Shown: positions 1-9,425 of the stretch, one piece after another | Layout of the letters: every line of letters starts with the position of its first letter | Numbering within the stretch: the first letter of the stretch is position 1 | NCBI RefSeq assembly: GCF_900177615.1 | Contig: NZ_FXAP01000002.1 | Coordinates: 372,001-436,000, forward strand | DNA length: 64,000 bases | Source of the DNA: Plantibacter flavus | GTDB lineage: Bacteria > Actinomycetota > Actinomycetes > Actinomycetales > Microbacteriaceae | Direction: 5' to 3' | The notes under the pieces: model-generated | Seen by the model: the letters and a program-made list of their open reading frames with translations, nothing else | Databases searched by the model: none | What the model was told of the DNA's origin: nothing | Program-made: the position numbers and the translations under genes

Positions 1-595
1 ACTCGCCTGACGGTTGCACGGCGATGCCGCTCTGGAACCCGTCGACGGTGACGCCGTCGATCAGGACGTCGCTCGCCCAGATGCTGATCCCGGTGTTGCG
101 CTCACCCGTGCTCGATGCCGGCGGGCCCGCGTAGCCGACCCGGATGCCGGTCACCGAGCTGCCCGCCACGATGAGCTTCAGCGCCGGGGCCGCCTCGACA
201 CCTCCGACGAACCGGAGCTCGCCGCGCCCGCGGAGATGCACGCGACGGTCGATCCTGATCGTCGCGTCCACGGCGATGACGTCGCCGCCGCGGACGATCA
301 CGGTGCTGCCGGCCGGGACGGCCGCGAACCAGGCGAGGACCGCGGCGGTGCTGACGGAGGCACCGGTCGGGTCGATCCCGGGACCTTCGAGCACGAGTTC
401 GACGGGTGGGGCGGCCTGGGTGTCCGCACTCCCGGTCGGCGCCGACGGCGCGGGGTCGGGTGGTGACGACGGAGCCTCGTGGTCGGGCTCGGGCTCGGGC
501 TCGACGGCAGTCGGTTCGGGTTCCGGGAACGGTTCGGGTTCCACCCCGGTCCTCCGCCACCGAGCTGTTCCGTCGCGTCGTGATGTCTTGTCCAC
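1..595 (-). CDS. Right-handed beta-helix / pectate-lyase-like protein (3' end outside window)
   Basis: Only the first 198 codons are visible; the gene runs off the left edge. The first 50 or so residues are rich in Pro and Glu (a PEPEPEP-type linker), followed by a segment ending AGSTVIVRGGDVIAVDATI, then RVHLRGRGELRF and SDVLIDGVTVDGFQSGI. The alternating small/hydrophobic pattern with G-V-x-V-x-G turns is typical of parallel beta-helix polysaccharide lyases and related surface proteins. The frame opens with GTG at 593-595; no good ribosome binding site precedes it, and another in-frame GTG lies 9 bases upstream. No signal peptide is visible, which is odd for this fold. The catalytic region is not in view, so the substrate is unknown. 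Confidence 0.6.
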   Translation of the reverse strand, partial: MDKTSRRDGTARWRRTGVEPEPFPEPEPTAVEPEPEPDHEAPSSPPDPAPSAPTGSADTQAAPPVELVLEGPGIDPTGASVSTAAVLAWFAAVPAGSTVIVRGGDVIAVDATIRIDRRVHLRGRGELRFVGGVEAAPALKLIVAGSSVTGIRVGYAGPPASSTGERNTGISIWASDVLIDGVTVDGFQSGIAVQPSGE

Positions 596-684
596 AATCC
601 ACACAGTACAGAACCATGAGGCACAGAAGCATCTTAGAGTTGAAGTCCGGCGTGATCACCGCCGTCCGATCATTCAGGAGCACC

Positions 685-1842
685 ATGCCGTCACCGGAGA
701 ACCGCGCGACCGGAAACCCCCGACGCACCCGCCGACCGGCACCCCGCGTCGATTCCACCGCCTTCGCCGGCGCCCGCGCCATCGCCGCCTGGTGGGTGGT
801 GTTCTCGCACTCCGCAGACTGGCTGTTCTCGGTTCTTCCGGAGCTCTCCTGGCTCGCGCCGCTGGCCCACACCGGTCTCGCCGTGGACGTCTTCTTCGTC
901 CTGAGCGGCTACTCCATCGCGCGCGCCTACCTGCACCGGCAGTGGACCTGGCCCGCGTACGGGCGATACCTCCGGAACCGCGTGGCGCGGATATACCCGG
1001 CACACGTGGCCGTGCTCTTCGCCTTCGTGCTGCTCTACGTCGGCGGGGCGATGGTCGGCATCGCCGCGGAAGACGGGGCGTTCCCGCCCATCGGCCTCCT
1101 CGCCGAACTCACCCTCACCCGCGCGTGGTTCGGCGACGCACTCTGGTGGAACCCACCCGCCTGGTCGCTGTCGGCCCAGTTCCTCACGTTCATCCTGTTC
1201 CCGGTGATCGCCCTCGCTTTCCGCGGCCGGATGCGCGGCTCGGTCCCGGTGATCGCCCTCTCGATCGGGCTCGTCTGCGCGACGACGATCGCCGCCGCCG
1301 TCGCCCCATCGGCCATGAACGGCATGGCACCCCCGGCTGTCCGGGTGCTGTGCTGTTTCGTGCTCGGCATCTGCGTGGCGGAGTGGACGGCGGCCCTGCC
1401 GGTCACCCGTCGAGCGGCGTGGGTCGCTGCGGGAGGTGCCGCCGGCCTGGTCGGGGCGGCGATCACGCTCGAGCCCGGCGCACCACGCGCCTGGGCGGCG
1501 ATCACCTTCGCGGGGATCATCGTCGGAGGCCTGGCGGTCGCGAGTCCGCGCTCCACGGCGGTGCTGCGCAGTCGCCCAGCGCGCTTCCTGGGACAGCTCT
1601 CGTTCTCCACGTACCTCGTGCACGTCTTCGTGCTCATCCTGCTGGCGAAGGCGATCACGCCGAGCGCCGTCGGCGGATTGCCGCTCCTCCTCCGGGCCCC
1701 GATCATCCTGGCCTGGTTCGGCTCGATCCTCGCCGCGTCCTGGCTGCTCCACGCGCTCGTGGAGGTGCCGTGGCATCGGAGACTCGCCGCACTGCGGACG
1801 AGCCGGGCCGTCCATGCCGACGGATCGACCACCGGCGGTTAG
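685..1842 (+). CDS. Acyltransferase 3 family membrane protein
   Basis: A 385-residue integral membrane acyltransferase (acyltransferase-3 / OafA-like), a family that moves acetyl or other acyl groups from the cytoplasm onto sugars, peptidoglycan or antibiotics. The start at ATG 685 follows AGGAG five bases upstream. After a basic N-terminus comes TM1 carrying the family histidine (VVFSHS, about residues 38-43), then AVDVFFVLSGYSIA (66-79) and the Arg-rich RYLRNRVARIYPAH segment (94-107); about ten hydrophobic segments follow. It stands alone, divergent from the beta-helix gene, and its stop overlaps the convergent gene by 4 bases. The acceptor substrate cannot be told from sequence. Confidence 0.85.
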   Translation: MPSPENRATGNPRRTRRPAPRVDSTAFAGARAIAAWWVVFSHSADWLFSVLPELSWLAPLAHTGLAVDVFFVLSGYSIARAYLHRQWTWPAYGRYLRNRVARIYPAHVAVLFAFVLLYVGGAMVGIAAEDGAFPPIGLLAELTLTRAWFGDALWWNPPAWSLSAQFLTFILFPVIALAFRGRMRGSVPVIALSIGLVCATTIAAAVAPSAMNGMAPPAVRVLCCFVLGICVAEWTAALPVTRRAAWVAAGGAAGLVGAAITLEPGAPRAWAAITFAGIIVGGLAVASPRSTAVLRSRPARFLGQLSFSTYLVHVFVLILLAKAITPSAVGGLPLLLRAPIILAWFGSILAASWLLHALVEVPWHRRLAALRTSRAVHADGSTTGG

Positions 1843-2939
1843 GCGTTCGTGCCCGGCAAGGGATTCCGCGCCGCCCGGACGCCCTGCGCGATGCGCTCGG
1901 GGAGCCGCAACGCGGCGCTGACGAAGGCGAGCACCGCCACGGCGAGCGACACCCAGAGTACGGACCAGGCGGCATCGGTGGGCGGGCCCAGCAGCAGCGC
2001 CGCCGCCGCATCCCCGACGCCGCCGGGGATCGCGACCGACACCGCGAACACGAGGGCGAGTCGGGCGGCGCCGAGCAGGATGAGCGTCAGGCCCGCCGCG
2101 AGCAGGACGCCGATCGCGGCTCCGGCGACGGTCCGGCTCGGGTTGCGGCGCCCCAGCCAGAGCAGGATCACCCCGAGTGCGAGGAGCCCGATCGCGAGCC
2201 AGGGCGACCAACCCGCCGCCGTTTCGATCACCCGGATGCCATCGAGCACTGGCGCGACCTGCGATGCCGGGACGACGTCGACCACGCGGTCGACGTCCGG
2301 GATGACGGCCGCGAAGCCGAACCCGGCGTCGACCAGCCAGGTGCGGGTCGCGGAGACGATCGGTCCCAACTGCACGCCCAGCCCCTGCTCGGCCGAGACG
2401 TCGATGACGGCACCCCGGGAACCGGAGACGCCCGCGACGAGCTGCTCATGCGTGACGCGGAGGGCTTCGGTCCAGGCGGTCGCGAACTGGGGCGAGGCCG
2501 CGAACTCGGCGACGTTCCGGCGCAGGACCTCGCGCAGCGCATCCGCGGTGTCGCCACCGATGGCGCCGAGCACCTCCGAGATCGCCGGCGGGAGCGAGAG
2601 GGTCGCCGCGAGGTCGGCCGGCGCTGCAGCCGCTGCCTCGAGGTCGACCTGACTCTCCAGCGCGGCGAGCGCCTGGTCCCCCACGAAGGCTTGGACGGCG
2701 GGGTCAGTGGCCAGCGGGGCGAGGGTGTCGACGAACGCGTCGGTGTCGCGGAGCATCGTGTCCGCCCAGGTGCTGACGAGGGCGACCGGGATCAACAGGG
2801 CACCGATCACGATCGCGACCGTGCCGAAGAAGCCCCATGCGCCCGCTCCACGTCGGACCGGCTGCTCAAGGGCCTCCGCCCGGAGCGCGTCGAACGTGAC
2901 GAAGTCGTTGCGGGCGTCGGACGACGGGTGATCGGTCAC
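1839..2939 (-). CDS. Conserved membrane protein with large extracytoplasmic domain
   Basis: 366 residues with no function I recognise. A cytoplasmic N-terminus of about 35 residues is followed by TM1 (FFGTVAIVIGALLIPVAL), a soluble, presumably extracellular, Ala-rich helical region (about residues 55-235), and then three or four TM segments (WLAIGLLALGVILLWLG, AAIGVLLAAGLTLILLGA, LWVSLAVAVLAFVSAAL). This one-TM, long-loop, multi-TM layout is common in actinobacterial envelope proteins of unknown role. It lies 10 bases downstream of the Nudix gene on the same strand, so the two are probably co-transcribed. Its 3' end overlaps the convergent acyltransferase by 4 bases. Confidence 0.8.
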   Translation of the reverse strand: MTDHPSSDARNDFVTFDALRAEALEQPVRRGAGAWGFFGTVAIVIGALLIPVALVSTWADTMLRDTDAFVDTLAPLATDPAVQAFVGDQALAALESQVDLEAAAAAPADLAATLSLPPAISEVLGAIGGDTADALREVLRRNVAEFAASPQFATAWTEALRVTHEQLVAGVSGSRGAVIDVSAEQGLGVQLGPIVSATRTWLVDAGFGFAAVIPDVDRVVDVVPASQVAPVLDGIRVIETAAGWSPWLAIGLLALGVILLWLGRRNPSRTVAGAAIGVLLAAGLTLILLGAARLALVFAVSVAIPGGVGDAAAALLLGPPTDAAWSVLWVSLAVAVLAFVSAALRLPERIAQGVRAARNPLPGTNA

Positions 2940-2949
2940 GCGCCCGAGT

Positions 2950-3417
2950 CTACGAGTCGACGCCGTCCGGGCGTCTGGATCCGCGAGACCGCGCGATCGC
3001 TTCGACCGCCGCCACCGTCGACACGGTCACCCGTTCCGGCAACGCGTCGAGCGGGAACCACCGGAGATCGCCGTGTTTCTCCGGCTCTCGGAGTTCAGGC
3101 TCGCCGATAGTGTCCTCCGTGAGGTACACCGGCGAGATCCAGTGCTGATGCAGAGCCTCCTCGAAATGGTCGACGACGCACAACAGCTCGATCGATCCGA
3201 GTTCGAGCCCGGTCTCCTCCGAGGCCTCCCTGCGGACGGCTGCTTCGAGGCGTTCCATCCAGTCGACCTTCCCGCCGGGGATGCCCCAGGATCCGGCCTC
3301 GGGCTCGCGGAGGCGCTCGAGTAGGAGGATCCGACCCTCGCGGACGATCGCGACCCCGCACCCGGAGCGCGGGTGCGACACGGGCTCTTCAGCGGGCGCA
3401 AGCGCGGTTGACGACAC
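2950..3417 (-). CDS. Nudix hydrolase
   Basis: 155 residues, the usual size of a single-domain Nudix (nucleoside-diphosphate-X) pyrophosphatase. A complete Nudix box GX5EX7REUXEEXGU is visible at about residues 49-71 (GKVDWME, then REASEETGL), so divalent-metal-dependent phosphoanhydride hydrolysis is expected. The fold also shows the preceding W-G-I-P-G-G motif and a C-terminal LRWFPLDALPE segment typical of MutT/NUDT1-like members that accept oxidised or non-canonical dNTPs; the exact substrate is not predictable. First gene of a probable two-gene unit with the membrane protein downstream. Confidence 0.88.
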   Translation of the reverse strand: MSSTALAPAEEPVSHPRSGCGVAIVREGRILLLERLREPEAGSWGIPGGKVDWMERLEAAVRREASEETGLELGSIELLCVVDHFEEALHQHWISPVYLTEDTIGEPELREPEKHGDLRWFPLDALPERVTVSTVAAVEAIARSRGSRRPDGVDS

Positions 3418-3514
3418 GTGCCCACGCTACTCGACGCCGCACCGGGCCGGCCGTGAACGATCACGGTACGCTTGCCTCCGGCACCACGACGATTCGATGA
3501 TGAAAGCGCAGACC

Positions 3515-4519
<1,005 letters not shown>

Positions 4520-4552
4520 CGCCACATCCCCTCCGCTGACCCCTTCACCGTG

Positions 4553-4636
4553 TCCCTAACTCAGGACGTCCCCGGCGTGTCGCGCCCATCCACGCGCGCC
4601 CGGCGCCGACACGCCCGGCTCGTCCTGAGTTAGGGA
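4553..4636. terminator. Long hairpin downstream of the aldo/keto reductase, also a repeat-family member
   Basis: Outer arms TCCCTAACTCAGGACG (4553-4568) and its exact complement CGTCCTGAGTTAGGGA (4621-4636); inner bases GGCGTGTCG and CGACACGCC pair as well. The structure could terminate transcription in both directions. The same words recur at 4661-4676 and, degenerately, near 26803, so it is also a copy of an intergenic palindromic repeat. Confidence 0.65.
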
Positions 4637-4696
4637 TAAGACCAACGCGACGGGTCCTCCGTCCCTAACTCAGGACGGTCGCGGCGCGTCGCGCAG

Positions 4697-4737
4697 AACG
4701 CCCCGGTGTGTCGGGATGACACGCCGGGGCGTTCCTG
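4697..4737. repeat. Palindromic repeat, left copy of an identical pair
   Basis: A 16-base arm starting AACGCCCCGG and ending GTGTC, loop GGGAT, and a nearly perfect complementary arm ending GGGGCGTT; the four following bases CCTG are also shared. All 41 bases are identical and in the same orientation at 5801-5841. The pair flanks the two-gene cassette at 4763-5611. Confidence 0.85.
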
Positions 4738-4762
4738 GGTCGCGAGCCGAGCAGACGAAGCC

Positions 4763-5026
4763 CTACTCCGGCGGATGCTTGCGGCGTCTGGTTGCGATAT
4801 TGCTCCCCAGCCAGAGCAGCCCGTAGCCGAGCGAGGTCCCGAGCAACACTGGAACCATGTCACTTGGGACGTCTGACCAAGTACGAGCACCAATCAGCGC
4901 TTGCACCAGCAAGCCGACGAAGGTGCCAAGAACCGTCAGCCCCCAAAGCAGGCCGAGGAACCAGCCGAACTGTCGCATGTTCTTCCAGTCAATCCTGGTC
5001 GAACGCAGTTTCCTGGAATGAGACAT
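4763..5026 (-). CDS. Small two-TM membrane protein, possible partner/immunity protein
   Basis: 87 residues beginning MSHSRKLRSTRIDWKN, a basic N-terminus, then two hydrophobic segments (FGWFLGLLWGLTVLGTFVGLLV and MVPVLLGTSLGYGLLWLG) and a charged RRRKHPPE tail. I recognise no family. ATG 5026 begins about ten bases after the TAG stop of the secreted protein gene upstream, so the two are translationally close; a GTG at 5029 is an alternative start. Small two-TM proteins directly behind a secreted peptide gene are often immunity factors, but that is inference from position only. Base composition is visibly lower in GC than the flanking genes. Confidence 0.6.
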   Translation of the reverse strand: MSHSRKLRSTRIDWKNMRQFGWFLGLLWGLTVLGTFVGLLVQALIGARTWSDVPSDMVPVLLGTSLGYGLLWLGSNIATRRRKHPPE

Positions 5027-5035
5027 CACAGCCGC

Positions 5036-5611
5036 CTAGCAGGGTCGATCCCAGTCGATGCCCAAGTTTGCGCCGATGACTGCCATCGTGCAAGCGACTC
5101 CGCCCGGACCAGCTGTTGCGATACCGAGCATCGCGCAGACCCCTGCCATCCCGATGTTGAAGATCAGGTTGCCCCAGAACGATGAGGCGCACGCTGCGCG
5201 TGCGAGATTCGGGGTGTGCTCGATCGGGGTGACGATGAGGTGTCCGTCCTCGAGGACGAACTTGGCCGGCACTGTCTCCGTTCCCTGCTCCAGGGTCGGG
5301 TTCGCTGAACTCAGCAAGACCCCACCATCCTGGTCTTGGAGTACGAGGAGGCGCGCATCGGCGCTCAGGACGATGCGATCCGTAGGCTCCATCGAAACCT
5401 TGGCGCTCATCCCGCTGACGGAGGAGGTGTTCTTCTCGTCGGGGATGATCGAGCGGACAGCATCATCGGTGCCACGAATCGCAAACCCCCCATCGGACGT
5501 CGCCTCGGAGATCAGTGGCACGGCACTCGCGTCGCTCGGAGTGAGCACAGCGGACCCACCGGAAAGCAGAGCAGCTATCGCCAACGTGGCCAAGTAGGCG
5601 CGGACTTTCAT
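5036..5611 (-). CDS. Secreted Cys/Gly-rich protein, possible peptide precursor
   Basis: 191 residues. ATG 5611 follows AAAGGA with good spacing. A Sec signal peptide is clear (MKVRAYLATLAIAALLSGGS, cleavage probably after ASA near residue 31). Residues 32-140 are polar and look like a folded or propeptide domain. The last 50 residues are hydrophobic, Gly-rich and carry four cysteines (AACASSFWGN, MAGVCAMLG, GGVACTMAV, final DRPC). A hydrophobic, Gly- and Cys-rich C-terminal core behind a leader domain resembles some secreted antimicrobial precursors, but I do not recognise the family. Next gene downstream is a two-TM protein in the same unit. Confidence 0.6.
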   Translation of the reverse strand: MKVRAYLATLAIAALLSGGSAVLTPSDASAVPLISEATSDGGFAIRGTDDAVRSIIPDEKNTSSVSGMSAKVSMEPTDRIVLSADARLLVLQDQDGGVLLSSANPTLEQGTETVPAKFVLEDGHLIVTPIEHTPNLARAACASSFWGNLIFNIGMAGVCAMLGIATAGPGGVACTMAVIGANLGIDWDRPC

Positions 5612-5800
5612 TCGATGCTTCCTTTCGTCAATGAGCACAGACGACACCCGCGGCGCCGCCTTATCCAAGACCGAACAATCTCGGCGGATTCACACAATAT
5701 ATTTCAGTCGTTTACCCGAGTAAATACTTCAATGTGAAGACCCGCATGTGTCGCCGTTCTTGCGCTTGACCAACGTTCGGCTTCGCGGCGCGGCATGCAA

Positions 5801-5841
5801 AACGCCCCGGTGTGTCGGGATGACACGCCGGGGCGTTCCTG
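5801..5841. repeat. Palindromic repeat, right copy of an identical pair
   Basis: Identical over 41 bases, same orientation, to 4697-4737. It sits between the promoter side of the secreted-protein gene and the 3' end of putA, so on the minus strand it could also act as a terminator for putA. Confidence 0.85.
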
Positions 5842-5862
5842 AGTTGGGGAAACAGCAGTGGG

Positions 5863-8800
5863 TCAGATGAGGTCGTCCGAGAGGTGGTTCGGCGTGCCGA
5901 AGCGGTGCGCCGTGATCGAGACCGCCTGCTCCTGGAGGAACGGCAGCAGCTCGATGCGGCCCGCCTCGGTGACGTCGCCCGCGTAGATCGCGACGTCGGG
6001 GCTGCCGGAGGTCGCCTGGGCGACACCCTCGGTCGTCCCACCGATGATCCGGACGCGCGCGCCGGCCTTCGTCCCGACGAGTGAGGCGGCGGTGACGTAC
6101 CAGCGGTCTTCGCTCTCGACGGTGATCCCACCGGCGATGGCCTCGACGGCCGGGACGAGCTTCGGCGGCAGCGCGACGGCGGACGACACGTGCACGATCG
6201 CACCTGCGGTGGCACCGGCGGCGACGACGCGGAGGAGTTCCGCGACCGAACCGCCGTCCACGAGACGCGCGTGGACCTCACGCGGCACGTACCGGAACAC
6301 GTTGCGCTCGGCGGTCAGCTTCGAGACGTCCTTCGCGACCCCGAACTCGTCCGCCCACGCAGCCGCGTCGCTCGCGACCGACCGGCGCAGGAACGCGAAC
6401 TCGTCGGCGGTGAGCACCGCGTCAGCGGCACGCAGCAACGAGGCGACAGGGGGCTTCGGGCCACGGCGCTCCGCCGACCGACCGACGGTGCGCTCAGCCG
6501 TGCTCTCGGCGCTCGACCACGAGCCGAGGCCGATGAGGTAGTTCGGGCCACCGGCCTTCGTCCCCGCGCCGACCGCGGACTTCTTCCACCCGCCGAACGG
6601 CTGACGCTGCACGATCGCGCCGGTGATGCCGCGGTTCACGTACAGGTTGCCGGCCTGGATGCCGTCGAGCCAGAGGCGCAGCTCGGCCGGGTTCAGGGAG
6701 TGCAGCCCGGCGGTGAGTCCGTAGTCGATCTCGTTCTGGATGGCGATGGCCTCCTCGAGGGTCTCGGCCGTCATGACACCGAGGATCGGACCGAAGTACT
6801 CGGTGAGGTGGTACTCGGAGCCGCGGGCGACGCCGGCACGCACGCCGGGGCTCCACAGCTTGCCGCTGTCGTCGAGCTGCTTCGGCTCGACCAGCCACGA
6901 CTCGCCGGAGCCGAGCGTCGTCAGGCCGCCGAGCAGCTTGCCCTTCGCCGGCTCGATGATCGGACCCATCTGCGTGGTCGGGTCGACCGGGTAGCCGACC
7001 TTGAGCGAGGTCACCGCGTCCACCAGCTGGTGACGGAAGCGGCGCGAGGACGCGACCGACCCGACGAGGATCACGAGCGACGCGGCCGAGCACTTCTGGC
7101 CGGCGTGACCGAAGGCCGACGCGACGACGTCCTTCACCGCGAGGTCGAGGTCGGCGCTCGGCGTGACGATGATCGCGTTCTTGCCGGACGTCTCGGCGAG
7201 GAGCGGCAGCTCGGGGCGGAAGGAGCGGAACAGCTCCGCGGTCTCGTAGCCACCGGTGAGGATGACGCGCTCCACCGCTGGATGGGCGATCAGGCGCTCA
7301 CCGAGCGAGTTGTCGGCCAGCTGCGCGAAGCGGAGCACCTCGCGCGGCACACCGGCCTCCCACAGCGCCTCGATCATGACGGCACCGCTGCGGCGAGCCT
7401 GACGGGCGGGCTTGATGATGACGGGCGACCCGGCGGCGAGCGCCGCGAGAGTCGAGCCGGCGGGGATGGCGACGGGGAAGTTCCACGGCGGCGTGACGAC
7501 GGTGAGCTTCGCGGGGGTGAACGTCGCGCCGTCCACGTGGTCGAGCTCGCGGGCACGCTCGGCGTAGTAGTGGGCGAAGTCGATCGCCTCGGACACCTCG
7601 GGGTCGGACTGGTCGAGGGTCTTGCCGGTCTCGGACGCCATGACCTCCATGAGGTCGGCACGACGCTGCTCGAGGACGTCGCCGGCGCGGTGCAGGATGA
7701 CCGCACGCTCGGCGCCGGACAGCGAGCCCCACGAGGCGCCCGCTGCGGTCGCTCCGTCGATGACGGCGTCGAGGGCTTCGACGCTGTCGAGGATGGACGC
7801 GGCGACGGTGTCGTTCCCGAGCCGCGACTCGGTGACGCGGGTGAGGATGCCGCGTCCCCAGACCCGGTTCGCTGGGAGCGAGGGGTCGGTGTCTGGGGTG
7901 TTCTCGAACGCGTCGACCGGTGAGGCCTCGGCGGGCTTCGTACGGTCCTGCTGCCGGTTCGGCGCGGGGACGGTGGTGTCCAGCTCCGCGAGCGACGCGA
8001 GGAACCGCTGCTCCTCACGGGCGAAGAGGGTCTCGTTCTCGCTCAGCTCGAACACGGCGGACATGAAGTTGTCCTGGCTCGCGCCCTCCTCCAGGCGGCG
8101 GATGAGATACGCGATGGCGACGTCGAACTCCTGCGGGTGCACGACCGGCGTGTAGAGCAGGAGCTCGCCGACGTCGCGCTTCACGGCTTCGGCCTGCCCC
8201 TGGGCCATACCGAGCAGCATCTCGAACTCGACGCCGCGCTCGACGCCCCGCTGCTTGGCGAGCAGCCAGGCGAACGCGATGTCGAAGAGGTTGTGGCCGG
8301 CGACGCCGATGCGCACGTTGTCGATGCGGTCGGGGTGCAGGGCGTACTCGACGACGCGCTTGTAGTTGGTGTCGGAGTCCTGCTTGGTGGACCAGGTGGC
8401 GAGTGGCCAGTCGTGGAGGGACGACTCGACCTGCTCCATGGGGAGGTTGGCGCCCTTCACGATGCGCACCTTGATGCCGGCGCCGCCCGCGGCACGACGA
8501 CCGGCCGACCACTCCTGGAGGCGGATCATCGCGGAGAGGGCGTCGGGCAGGTAGGCCTGCAGGACGATGCCGGCCTGGAGGTCGTGGAACTGCGGGAGGT
8601 CGAGGAGCTTGGTGAAGACCGCGATGGTGAGGTCGAGGTCCTTGTACTCCTCCATGTCGAGGTTGATGAACTTCGCAGGTGTGGCTTTGGCGGCACGCTC
8701 GAACAGCGGGGTGAGGCTCGTGACCACGTGCTCGACGGCTTCGTCGAACGCCCACACCGAGTGTGGGCTGACGGTCGACGACACCTTGATCGACACGTAG

Positions 8801-9336
8801 TCGACGTCGGGGCGCGCGAGCAGCTTGTGGGTGCCCTCGAGACGACGTGCCGCCTCACCCGTGCCGAGGACGGCCTCGCCGAGCAGGTTGACGTTGAGCC
8901 GGGTGCCGGGCGTCTTGATCTTCGCGATCGCGGGGCCGAGCTTCTTGTCGGTGGCGTCGACGACGAGGTGGCCGACCATGTTGCGGAGCACCTTGCGGGA
9001 GATCGGGATGACGACGCCGGGCAGGATCGGGGCGAACGCACCACCGCAGCGGACGGCGGCCTTCAAGTACCAGGGGAGGAACGCGGGCACCTTCGGGGCG
9101 ATCGTCTGCAGGGTGCGAGCCGCGACGCGGAGGTCCTCCGGACGTACGACGCCGTCGACGAAGCCGACCGTGAATTCGAGACCGGTCGGATCCTTCAACA
9201 CACCGGCGAGCTGCTGCGCGGAGGCGTCGGCGGGGATCGTCGAGGCCGTCTGGAGCCAGCGGCGGACGAGGGCGATGGCCTCGGTGGCGAGGGCGTCGCG
9301 GTCGAGCTGCTGCGTCGATGCAAGAGTGTCGGTCAT
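5863..9336 (-). CDS. putA: Bifunctional proline dehydrogenase / L-glutamate gamma-semialdehyde dehydrogenase
   Basis: 1157 residues. Oxidises proline to pyrroline-5-carboxylate with FAD, then to glutamate with NAD. The N-terminal half is a proline dehydrogenase barrel (FINLDMEEYKDLDLT, VRIVKGANLPMEQVE, EFEMLLGMAQ). The second half is an aldehyde dehydrogenase with the catalytic Glu in ETSGKNAIIV and catalytic Cys in GHAGQKCSA, and PFGGWKKSAVG near its end; a C-terminal extension of about 150 residues follows. The enterobacterial ribbon-helix-helix DNA-binding domain is absent, so control must come from elsewhere; the divergent LysR gene is the obvious candidate. ATG 9336 was chosen because it begins the conserved protein; an upstream ATG at 9396 lies inside the regulatory palindrome. 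Confidence 0.93.
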   Translation of the reverse strand: MTDTLASTQQLDRDALATEAIALVRRWLQTASTIPADASAQQLAGVLKDPTGLEFTVGFVDGVVRPEDLRVAARTLQTIAPKVPAFLPWYLKAAVRCGGAFAPILPGVVIPISRKVLRNMVGHLVVDATDKKLGPAIAKIKTPGTRLNVNLLGEAVLGTGEAARRLEGTHKLLARPDVDYVSIKVSSTVSPHSVWAFDEAVEHVVTSLTPLFERAAKATPAKFINLDMEEYKDLDLTIAVFTKLLDLPQFHDLQAGIVLQAYLPDALSAMIRLQEWSAGRRAAGGAGIKVRIVKGANLPMEQVESSLHDWPLATWSTKQDSDTNYKRVVEYALHPDRIDNVRIGVAGHNLFDIAFAWLLAKQRGVERGVEFEMLLGMAQGQAEAVKRDVGELLLYTPVVHPQEFDVAIAYLIRRLEEGASQDNFMSAVFELSENETLFAREEQRFLASLAELDTTVPAPNRQQDRTKPAEASPVDAFENTPDTDPSLPANRVWGRGILTRVTESRLGNDTVAASILDSVEALDAVIDGATAAGASWGSLSGAERAVILHRAGDVLEQRRADLMEVMASETGKTLDQSDPEVSEAIDFAHYYAERARELDHVDGATFTPAKLTVVTPPWNFPVAIPAGSTLAALAAGSPVIIKPARQARRSGAVMIEALWEAGVPREVLRFAQLADNSLGERLIAHPAVERVILTGGYETAELFRSFRPELPLLAETSGKNAIIVTPSADLDLAVKDVVASAFGHAGQKCSAASLVILVGSVASSRRFRHQLVDAVTSLKVGYPVDPTTQMGPIIEPAKGKLLGGLTTLGSGESWLVEPKQLDDSGKLWSPGVRAGVARGSEYHLTEYFGPILGVMTAETLEEAIAIQNEIDYGLTAGLHSLNPAELRLWLDGIQAGNLYVNRGITGAIVQRQPFGGWKKSAVGAGTKAGGPNYLIGLGSWSSAESTAERTVGRSAERRGPKPPVASLLRAADAVLTADEFAFLRRSVASDAAAWADEFGVAKDVSKLTAERNVFRYVPREVHARLVDGGSVAELLRVVAAGATAGAIVHVSSAVALPPKLVPAVEAIAGGITVESEDRWYVTAASLVGTKAGARVRIIGGTTEGVAQATSGSPDVAIYAGDVTEAGRIELLPFLQEQAVSITAHRFGTPNHLSDDLI

Positions 9337-9392
9337 GGTGCCAGTATCGGCGTCGGGACCAATAAGATACAGCGAAGGTTTTCGAACGATAT

Positions 9393-9411
9393 CCATCGGT
9401 TGAGCCGATGG
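9393..9411. promoter_or_regulatory. 19-bp palindrome between putA and lysR, candidate LysR operator
   Basis: CCATCGG (9393-9399), spacer TTGAG, CCGATGG (9405-9411): a perfect 7-bp inverted repeat in the 89-base divergent intergenic region, ending 14 bases before the LysR start. LysR-type regulators commonly bind such interrupted dyads close to their own promoter. Regulation of putA by it is inference. Confidence 0.5.
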
Positions 9412-9425
9412 TTTTGGAGGGCACC

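Noticed and set aside
144-3110. Very long open frame (988 codons) on the plus strand over the first genes
   Set aside because: Its product is low-complexity Arg/Pro/Ala-rich sequence antisense or out of frame to the beta-helix, acyltransferase and membrane-protein genes, all of which show real motifs. Long shadow frames are expected at this GC content.
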